NCBI RefSeq assembly: GCF_963678975.1
Contig: NC_089281.1
Coordinates: 28,881,616-28,945,615 of the forward strand
Origin: Dysidea avara
Lineage: Eukaryota > Porifera > Demospongiae > Dictyoceratida > Dysideidae
Length of the DNA: 64,000 nucleotides
Reading direction: 5' to 3'
Shown here piece by piece: positions 49,799 to 61,000 of the stretch (positions within the stretch are counted from its first letter, which is position 1; each line of letters opens with the position of its first letter). A program made the position numbers and the translations under genes. The notes beneath the pieces were generated by a model. The model worked only from the letters and a program-made list of their open reading frames with translations. It was not told the origin of the DNA and ran no database searches.

Positions 49799-52026
49799 AT
49801 GGACTCTTCATCTGTGAAGTATGAATCTCCAGCTAAAAATCCTAGAAAGGAAGCTACCTGGGTTTCACGTTTTTTCTTTCAGTAAGTTTGATTATACCAT
49901 AATAATGTGCTGGACTTGATTCATTACATAGCTGGGTGACCTACATCATGTGGAAGGGATTCAGACGTGAACTAAAACATGAAGATCTCTATGCTACACC
50001 AGAGGAGTCTAGGTCACAAGAGCTACACAAAACATTCAACAAGTTAGTCAGCATCTGTCATGATAAACTGGTATTGTTTTGTTGACAAAAATAACCTCAG
50101 ACAGTGACTGTCAAGGGGACCCTAGGGGCAGATTTAGGGTGTAAATGTTTTTAGGTAGAGTACAGGTATAATTTGTAAGCATAGGAAATAGAAAGATGAA
50201 AGGAGAGAGGACTTCTAAGAGGTGGTAGTCAAAATAATAGCTTAGGAGTTAGTTAGGTTAAAAGCTACAGCAGTTAAAAATTTAAACACCAATAAAAGAG
50301 TCAGCCACTCTAATAGGGCATGCAAAGGACATTGTTCCTTTGACACAATTCTCAGCAACAGCCTTAGTTTTCTTTCTCCTTCCATGTTACCTTTGATCCA
50401 TTCCACGAAGCAATTGACAACAAATACATTTGGATGTGCCTGATTTGTAAACACTCTGCACTTGAGCCTATACATCTCGTGCATCATGGGTATGAGGACA
50501 CACAGTAGAGTGTTGTGCAGCTAAGAAAGCTGGTGTGCGAAACTGTGAGTATATTTACATGAAGAAAGAAAATGCAATTTTCATGCATATGTAGCTCTGT
50601 GCTTCCTTCTCGAATTGGAATCATTTTTGTACTGCAAGCGCCTTCCACCTTCTGCACCCCACATAACAAATTTGAACAAGATTGTCTGATGCAACCTTGA
50701 CTCAAAATTCAGCATAAATTCTTTGTTTGTTTGTTTGTTTATTTGTTCTTCGTTTAGAGCTCAGGGGGCTTAGACTATTTTTTTCGCACACTTTACAAAA
50801 GCCATTGTAAAATGCAAATGCAAAGCTTGACATTTTGGTGCACTGTAAGAATGTATTGGCAAAATTATGTACCAAGTTTGGTGCTAATCTGATAATAGTA
50901 AACCGCCTATGGGAATAACTTTAAAAATTGGTATGCATATAGGTTAACCATCACAGCTCAAACCTTTTGTAGTTTAAAGGAAATCACATTGACACAATTA
51001 CAAGGCAAAAACCAAACAACTGTAAATTGTGGGGTCAAGGTACTCTAGTACACGAAAAATGTTGGAAAAAATGACCTGCCAGTGTTTGAATCAAGGACCT
51101 CCATACTGAACATCCAAATCCTTAACCACTGAGCCACTGCTATCACGACTGATCACTTCAGTTGATATCATTAGTGAATCTAACATAACATCTACACAAT
51201 AATAACAGCTTATAATTTTATAGATCTACCAATGGAAAATCTATACATTCTATGTGTGTTCTATTAGAAGTCCTTGAAAGAATGTGTGCTCTATTAGAGT
51301 ATTACAAAAGTAATCAAATAAACTCTACAATACAATACTATTGTAATTTCTCTAGTATCCCATCAAATCAGAGCCGATATTACAGCCATTTTGGTACTGG
51401 TATTGCTAGTACGCTACGATCATGCATACCTATCTTGGAAGGAATTTAAAACACTACTGCTAATAAATACAAGCACTATAACACCACTTTATACAGCCTT
51501 GGCCATGAGCAAACAAGCAAAAAAATTATTATCTAATTTATTGGTTATTGCATAGATTCTTTGGGGATCGGTAGGTATTTTCCTGTATTGGTAGAACACT
51601 ACTTTGTCTTATGTGATCAAAAGAAAACAAACCTTAAAGTCAGTTTATGGTTAAATTTGGTGGGATATTTAAAATACTTCTATCCCACTGAAGCCTTACA
51701 TCAAAGTAAAGAAAAACTAGGAGTATATGGTAGTTAAACCCTGGGAATAGAAGTTAAACCCCAGTAGGTAACTTAGTACTATCATAAATATCAAAGACAT
51801 ATGAAATCAAAGGTTGTGATAATAAATTTTAATATGGAGGTTTGGGTTTTTCTGACCAAAAATATCACCCAAAAACCAGCTTCACAATACCATCCTGGTA
51901 CCTTGGTGGTATTGGTTAGGTATAACCAAGCCCAACAGTGCCTTCAGTACGACCCTAAATGCTTCCAATAGATTGTTACAAAATTTTTAAAAAGTTTATT
52001 CAATGGAATTTTCTACTGACTGTTTG

Positions 52027-52094
<68 letters not shown>

Positions 52095-55000
52095 CCCGCC
52101 TGCTCACCCGCCTGAGGCAGGCAAGCGTAACTCAATAACGGCCTAACCTACGGGCCTGATTTTTTCACTGTTTGACGTTGCTTCATCCCAAGATATTCCT
52201 TTTGGCATACCGCAGTATGTAATGGACTTACTTTTGTCCTCCTTTGTGTCTCATTTCTTTTTGCTGACAGCCCAAAGGCACCAATTCGTGGTAGCGTGAT
52301 GGCTTCCCTACATTTGTACAGCAGATTTTGATTGCATTCGAATATTCTGTATTCTGTATCTCTTTGAACCCCTTTGATATAGGTAAGTAGAATTCTAGGA
52401 AAATGGGAACGGAAAGCAGGAACGGGAACGACCAATGGAAAATGTGTGATAAAGGTCATCATGTGAATATACAGGTCAAGACACATGATAGTGTGTCGTG
52501 TGGCCAAGTACAGCCAGTGCGGGCGTGTGACAGACAAGTGTGTATTTTACAGGAACCAAGAAAACGCCATTTTCATGCATCCATAGCTTAATAATGGCCG
52601 GACGGAAATTAACCATTTTTGCTGTGGAAACTCCCTCGGGGTAGGGCACTTCCTATTCCAAATTTGAGGTGAATCCACATATCCATCACTGAGATACGTA
52701 CCTTCAAAGTTTGTCTTATTTTCTTCGTATTTTTCTTCTTCGTCTCACACACTTTAGAAAATTCGTAATAACTCGTGCGTGCTTTGGTCGATTTACTTAA
52801 AATTTGGAGGGCAGTAAGAGCGTAATACTGTACATTTGCTGTCCAATTTTGGTAGGGATTAGACAAAAAACATGGGAGTTATGCATGATTTTTCAAAACT
52901 CCAAAGGTGATTTGTTGTCACGCCTCCAGGGTAAACCGCGTAACAGAATAACTTGAAAATCGGTATGTAGATGGAATAACTATCGTAGTGCAAACCTTTT
53001 GTGGTTTGAAAGAAATCGCAATAACAATCATGGAGTTATAACAAAATGCCAACCATGTGTAAAAATCGCATATCAAGTTTTTAGTATTACTTATCACGCT
53101 TTCCAGGCAAATAGTTAATGGAATCAGCTGAAAATAGGTAGAGAGATAGACTAATTATTTTTCAGTAGTTTACAAGGGATCAGATGAAAAACTACTGAGT
53201 TACGCTATGAAAGTCAATTAGGTGTAACAAGTGCGCGATCGAGATACTCTAATAGAGCAGTCACCCTAATAGAGCAGTCAGCTAAGAATCAAATAATTAC
53301 TTCTTAAAGCATTCATCTATGTATTGTAGAGAGTTATAAGCCACTGTGTATGGAGATTAACTAAGAAAAGGTCACCCTGTAGAGAGATCAGCTAGAAACA
53401 AGTCAACAATTCACCTTGCAAAGTGTTAAACCACATTTCAAATCACCCAGTAGAATATTCAGCTAGAAACCAGTCACCCTAAAGAGTTCAACTATATTTC
53501 AAGTCACTCTGTGGAGGGTTCAGCTGGCTACAAGTTACCTTGTAGAGAGATCAGCTAGAAACAAATCACCCTGTAGAAAAATCAGCTACACAATCATCCT
53601 GTAGAGAGACCAGCTGGAAACAATCACCTTGTAGATAAATCAGCTAGAAACAAGGCATCCTGTAGAGAGATCAGCTGAAAACAAATCACCTTGTAGAGTT
53701 AAAAACAAGTCATCCGTGGAAAAGATCAGCTAAAAGCAAACAGAGATTAGCTAGAACAAATCACCCTGTACAAAGATCAGCTAGAAACAGGTCACACAGA
53801 CTGTCAGTAGAGAGATCAGCTAGAAGCAAATCTCTCACTAGAGAAATCAGCTGAAAACAAATCACTGTAGAGAGATCAACTAGAAACGAGTCATCTTGCA
53901 GAGAGTTCAGCTATATTTCAAGTCAGCCTATAGAAAGTTTAGTAGAAACAAGCCGCCCTGTAGAGAGATCAGCTAGAAACAAGTCCACTACGTATGTACT
54001 GAGAGTTCATGCAGCTATATAAGTAAGTCACCATGAAGAGAGATCAGCTGGAAACAAATCACACAAATCACTTTGTAGAGAGATCAGCTCGAAACAAATC
54101 ACCCTGTAGAGAGATCAGCCAGAAACAAATCACCCTGTAGAGAGTTCAGCAAGTAACAAGTAACCTTGTAGAGAAATCAGCTAGAAACAATTCACCCTGT
54201 AGAGAGATCAGCCAGAAACAAGTCACCCTGTAGAGAGTTCAGCTGGACGTTGTAGAGAAATCAGCTAGAAACAATTCACCCTATAGAGATCAGTTAGAAA
54301 GAAATCAACCTGTAGAGAGATCAGCTCAACACAAATCACCCTGTAGAAAGATCTGGTAAAAACAAGTCACCCTGTAGAGAGTTCAGCCAGTATGAAGTCA
54401 CCCTGTACAGAAATCAGCTCACCTGTAGAAAGATCAGCTAGAAACAAGTCACCCTGTAGCGAGATTAGCTACATTTCAATTACCTTGTAGAAAGATCAGC
54501 TTGAAACAATTCACCCTGTAGAGAAATCAGCAAGGAACAAATGACTCTGTTGAAAGATTAGCTAGAAACAAGTACGTGTAGCACTACCAGAGAACAGTGC
54601 CATGAAACACCTATGGATTATCCATGAAACACCTATGGATTATCCATGAATAGTAAAATAATTCCCATAAAGTGCCATGAAAGTCATTTCATGGACATGA
54701 ATTCATGAAAAGTAGAGATTTCATGGAAATTTCATAGCACTGACAAATTATTTCATGTTCGCAGTGGCCATTAATTGTCAAATTTTCATAGGCAGTGTCC
54801 ATGAATTGTCAAATTTTCATTGGCAGTGTCCATGAACTGTCAAATTTTCATAGGCAGTGTCCATGAAAACTACATGAAATTTCATGGTTTACCATTGCAT
54901 TTTCATCAGCTGTTCTCTGTGAGTTCAGCTAGAAATAAGTCAGATCAAATCACGCTGTAGAAAGATCAGCTAGAATATCACCCTGTAGAGAGATCAGCAT

Positions 55001-58000
55001 GATCAAGTCACTCTGTAAGAGCCGAACTACTTTTCTAGTCACCCCATGGAGAGTCCAGCTACGGAAAACTCTCTCAGTAGAAAGATCAGCTAGAAATACA
55101 TCACCTTGTACAGTATTCAGTTAGAAACAAATCCCCATGTAGAGAGATCAGTTAGGCAAGTTACCCTGTTACCTACAAAGAATTAAACTATTTTTCAAGT
55201 CACCCTGTAGAGAGCTCAGTAGAAACAAGCAGCCCTGTAGAGAGATCAGCTAGAAACAAATTGCCCTGTAGAGAGATCAGCTTGATCAAGCCACCCAGAA
55301 GGGAGTTTAACTACATTTCAAGTCACCCTGTAGAGAGTGTAGCTAGAAACAAGTTACCCTGTAGAGAGATCAGCTAGAAACAAGTCACCTGTAGAAAGAT
55401 CAGTTAGACACAATAATTCACCCTGTAGAGATCGACTAGAAACAAATCACCCTGTAGAAAGATCGGCTATCACCCTGTAGAGAGCTCAGCTTGAAATAAG
55501 TCACCCTGTAGAAATGTCAGCTAGATAAGAAACAAATCACCCTATAGAGAGATCAGTTAGAAACAAGAGAGAATTCATCTACATTTCATATAGTGTTTCA
55601 GCTAGAAATAAGCCACCCTGTGGTGAGTTCAACTACAAACCATTCACCATGTAGTCAAAGAGTACAGTTACTTCCCTGTAGAACTTTAGCTACATACACA
55701 TTTTCCTGTAGAGTATTCAGCTGCGAACTGTGTGACTTATCTTTATGATCAATCAACACCATTGCCTAAATGTACATGTAGCTAAACAAATCATTTAAAT
55801 CTTCTTCATAATAATCTTCTTTTTATGGTGAATAAAAAGACAAGTTATAATAAATACCTAAAGCTGGCCATAGGCTGGCTTTAGGTATGAATATACAAAA
55901 AGAAGTGATATCTAATCAAAAACAGCTAAGCTGTAAAAAAGGGTGCGGCCTCCAAAAAAGCCAGGGTAAAAAAAGATGTGAAATCAAAGGTGGCAGCCAA
56001 GAAATGGCTGTGATGGTAGGTTAATGGCAAAAATTTTAATAACGACAATTCAGGCGAATTTGGTGCCGAATCCTAGTGAAGCTTGGAAGAGGTAACACAA
56101 ATTTACCTGAATTGTCGTTATTAAAATTTTTGCCGTTAACCTACCATCACAGCCATTTCTTGGATGCCACCTTGGAGTTTACATCTTTTTTTACCCTGGC
56201 TTTTTTGGAGGCTGCACCCTTTTTTACAGCTTGGTTGTTTTAGACTTTACAGCACAACGTTAAATTTTACAGCACAATGCTTCTTTGTAACATTGTCGGA
56301 TTCTTCCACTAAAATGATTGATAGAGCAGTCACCTGCATTAAAATATTCTAATAGAGCAGTCAAGAATGTTTCACTAACTATCCCATCAGGGACCTACAT
56401 TAAAAGCATGGTCTATAACTGTCATAGATTAGGTATATATAGACCAGCTAAATCATCAACAGCTACTCCCTTGAAATCATAAAATTTAACCATATTAACA
56501 TGAATAGGTTTACAAAGGATTCTAATTTACTGACAATGCCTGCATTTTGTCCTTAGTCTCCTTATTGGAGCCATGCACCTACACATACTGCAGCTACCAC
56601 ATACCCATCATGTGACTTTTATGCTGAGGTTGCAGATACATGAGCAGTCATGAGCCACTTCAGCTTGACAAGTATATACCAGTGCTGCATGCATACTCCC
56701 ATTATATGACTTCTTATCTGGAAGCAGTAGGTGCAGTTTTTGAATCCTATAATAGACATTGTCAGTACTTTGTGAATCTCAGTTTTCATCAGTGCTTAGC
56801 TGACGTTTAATTAATAGTTGAGTGTTTTAAATGTTTATGGTTTCAAAGGAGTATTATTTTATTGATGACTTATCTATGATAGCTATAGTCCATCACTTCA
56901 CAGGTTATCAATGTGGATCCTTGGTGGAATAGTTACCAGAGCATTCTTAACAGCTCTATTAGAGTATTTTAATACAGGTGACTGCTGTATTAGAGTGTTT
57001 TGATTGTTTTAGCGGAAGGATCCAACAATGCTGCAAAGGAACATTGCGCTGTAAAATCCAACCTGTATATTGCGTGATGACCTTTGTCAGGTATTTTCTG
57101 TGAGTTGTTCCCATTCCCATTTTCCTAGAATTCTACTTACCCCTTTGATATCACTTTGATGTGTGACTATCCACAGATAATAGAAAATTCGAATGCAACC
57201 AAAATTTGCTGTAAGCGGGAATCATCCGTATTTTCCGTGGTGACTGGATTGATTGCAGAGGCACTTCTACTGTTCTTAGTTTGTAGCACTGTGAACATAG
57301 CTGAAAATGAAGCGTAATGGCTGAGTCACAATACTGTTTAAGAACATCCACACATTCATTGAAGGGAGAATTGATAGCGAAGTGACAATTGTGAAGTGAC
57401 TGACTCAAAAGTGAAGTGTCACTATTAATACTTGTATGTGTGCAGTATTTTGTTTTGTTTTGTAATTGTGTTATATTTTTGGTTGTTTATGTATTGTTAC
57501 GTTTACTTATGTGTATGTAATATGTTCCTCTGGGCAAGGAAGAACAGCTGTAGCCGATTGCCTGGAGGTTAAATATATAAATCAAATCAAAACAAATAAA
57601 TTGAGTTAGTAATTGATAGCTGGGGCATGTGTTCAGACAAAAACATAACTCTGGTTCCATCCTTTCTTTTGATGCAGTTCACCAGTTATAATAATGGTAC
57701 AAAAAAAAGTTAACATACAAGTATAAGGAAAAATTAAGAATTTTAAGTTTGATTAGGTATCATAGAAAAAAAAAGTAGGGAGGTTGCCTACATCTGCAGA
57801 TATATTAGTGGACATTTAATCCCTAATTCAGTCATGATTAATTAGCTATAGAATTTTTGAGTAGCTACCAAAACACTGTTTTAAGGATGCTTAAAGTTTA
57901 AACAGAATTGATGTTTCAACCTGAACATCACATTTGTAGCTGAAACTGAAAGTATCCACTATTTAGCAACAAGGATTCGTGGTTGTCAAAAGCACCACAA

Positions 58001-61000
58001 CAAAGAAAATCAACTATTTTCTGTTGTCTTACAGATATTGGTCACATGAGGAGGATCGTGCTAAGAGGGGTCAGAAGCCTCGTCTCTGGTTTGCTATTTT
58101 CCAGTGTGTCAAGTGGCAAATGTTGTTGCATGGCATACTGTTTGGCGGGGAAGTGAGTGACACTTTCTAATGTACAATAATCATTGTATTCTATTTGAAA
58201 TTATATTTGAAAGTCTATTAGGGTACTGCTTAGTTTATAAGATGTGTTTGATGTCAGCATGTATATTTGAATATGTTATATGATTTTCAGAATATATATC
58301 ATGTGCTGTAATTCCTTTCAATTTATAGTTCTGTTTTCAGCTCAGTCAAGGCATTCTTGTGGGATACTTGTCAGAATATTTTTGTATGAAGAGGACACTG
58401 GAAGATGAACTGACTTTACTGAGAAATATGAACAATACAAATGACTCTATTACATCCAAACAGGAGGAAATTGATGATGCTACCAGAGATGCTTATTTGT
58501 ATGCTGTTGGAGTAATTTTAATGGTAATATCTGTAAGTATTATTCATGCACGAGGATTTTACTTGGCGCTAAATGCTGGGATGCAGGCAAGAATCATTAC
58601 AACTGGAGCCATTTATAATAAAGTACGTAAATGTGGTTGTGTATATTAGCCTGTTGCTGTGGTCACAGGTGTTGAAGTTGAGTTATTCTAGCATTGGAAA
58701 GTTGTCCATTGGCAAAATTGTTAACCTTGTTTCCAATGATGTTCAGCGATTTGATCGGGTAGGTATATAAGGTTTATGTTCATTACAACAAAACCCAGTG
58801 TGTGATTTTGCAGTTGATGTTAATTGTTACGGTAGTACTGTATATTAGGGATCATGGAGATTTGGACTTTTTTGCCCTTCAAAATCACCTGAAAAACAGC
58901 CTCAGTTTTCCTTCAAAACGTTTTGGTGGTATTGGCATAAGCATAACCAAGCCTAAAAATGCCTTCATAGTGATCCCAAACCCTTCCAACAAGTTTCTAT
59001 GGAATTTTAAAAATTTTCTATTTAACTGAATTTAGCATAATTTGATTGACAATGCATAAGGCTACAGGTTTGATTTTTCACTTTTTGCTGTTGCTTTGTC
59101 CTGAGACATGCCTTTTTGCCAACGGCAGTACGTATAATACACGTATCATGGACTTACCTTTGTCCTCCTTTGTGTCCCAGTTCTTTTCGCTGACAATGCA
59201 AGTTGTCAATTCACGGTAGCACGATACAGCTTCCCTAGTAACTATTACGCTTATCACCCCTATTTCCTGTAGTGATTGCAGAGACACTTCTTGTGTTGTG
59301 CTTCATTTGTATTGCTGTGTAATGGGCAGAACATAGCTGAAGATGATACGTCCTGGCCACTGCACCTTTCAACTATTGATAGTTGGGGTACATGTTCAGG
59401 TGCAAAATTAATTTTATGGCATGCCTGGTGCCATTCTTTCTTTTGATGCGGGTTCATTAGTCATAACTAAAAAGTAAACAAACAAGTAGAAAGAAAAACT
59501 AGAAAGATTATGGATCAAAGAATAAAAAAAAGTAGTAACAACACAAAAAGTAGTGAAACAAGTGAGGTAACTATACCTGCAGATATACTAAAGAGACAGA
59601 TCTTTGTGATTTTAAAAACCCGAGGAAAAGCTGAGGTTTTTAAAAGGCAGTGGATATCTGTCCAGCAGTCACATGAATTAAAAAAACTTAGACAAAAAAG
59701 GGTCCTCGAACGAAAACAAAAAAAGAAAACAAAAACTCATGCCCTGTCCTGGAATCAAACCCAGTACCTCTAGCATGTGAGCCAAGGATCGTAACCACTG
59801 TACTACGTGGCTCCCAGCTACCCACCTCTCTTAGTTTCTACCTTATATATATGCCATTCAAGAAGAAACCTATATAAGAAGAATACCCAGTGAAGAAGAA
59901 ACCAAAGCTGAACCCGACCCTAATCCTAACGCTAATGTGATGTTTGCCTGTTAAGCACAATGATGACTTTCACTGTCTGTATGAAGGTAAGTTTTTGGGT
60001 GAGTTCGAGGCAAGCTAGGGTTGGTCCGGCTTTGCCGGGATGCTCGCTTCACTTGCTCCAACCCTAGCTTGCCTTGAACTCACCCAAAAACTTATCATCA
60101 TACAACTAGTGTGTTTGATACTTGAGTTATGGGTGACACTGCCGGATGGATATCAAACAGAAATAGCGTCCAGCTACCGGACGAATATTCACTGCGTTTT
60201 TTAAACCACGAAGATCTGAGTGGGTGGTTTCTAACTGACTTATATAAGGGTGTGGATGTATTTATACTATTAGATAGATTTATTGAACAACTGCTGAAGC
60301 ATATTTAGTCTTAAAATTAATTTGGTGTGACATAGTATTAGATAGCAGAATACTTGAATGACAACAGCATGGTAAAATATGAAAATAGAATACCATATAA
60401 GCAGAAAATTTGACGGGGAATTAAATTGGTTTGGTGATTGGCAAATTTTCATTGATTTTGTCAAATTTAAATCTGCCGAATGACCAGCTAGCTATTGTTT
60501 GTTTTTAGCTTGAATTAGCTAAGTGAAATTTGCTTTGTAATACACGCTTCTGTCAGTGAATGAATACATGGCTCTAACAGAATTAAAAGTCACAGATAAA
60601 TTCAACACTTGCAATAGACTGATGATGATATTGACCCGGTAAACCTGATGAGATCAAGCTTAACCCAATAAACTCGATGAGATCAAGCTTGGCCCAGTGA
60701 GCCCAATGAGATCAAGCTTGAAATTTGAAATTGAAAATGTAGAGAACTTCAAGGAAATGGTTAGGCTTGATGAAGATCAAGCTAACATTGAAAGGTATGT
60801 GCTAAGGTGTATGCTACTGAGAATGGTCCCACAGCTGTGGCTAGACACAGGGCTGGTTTTCCAAAGGTTTTTGATTTTTTGTGCCAGAGGCATCTGCAAG
60901 GTACTTGAATGCTACCGTATGACAGGAAATTTTGATGAAAGAAACAATTAATGAATTTTATGTATCAGTTAAATTCGACAACTTTTAATTCATCAAATGT

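Noticed and set aside
53340-55725. Regular ~31-bp repeats resembling a CRISPR array
   Set aside because: The units are contiguous and degenerate with no unique spacers, there are no cas genes, and the locus lies in an animal gene intron. It is a satellite.
58802-59029. Short frame after ABCC exon 5 as a further exon
   Set aside because: It is family F repeat sequence also present at 51830 and 11500. ABCC exon 6 at 62152 joins exon 5 in phase.
59727-59822. Functional tRNA gene on the minus strand
   Set aside because: The A and B boxes are recognisable but the acceptor stem does not pair well and it sits in repeat DNA. Better called a SINE head.
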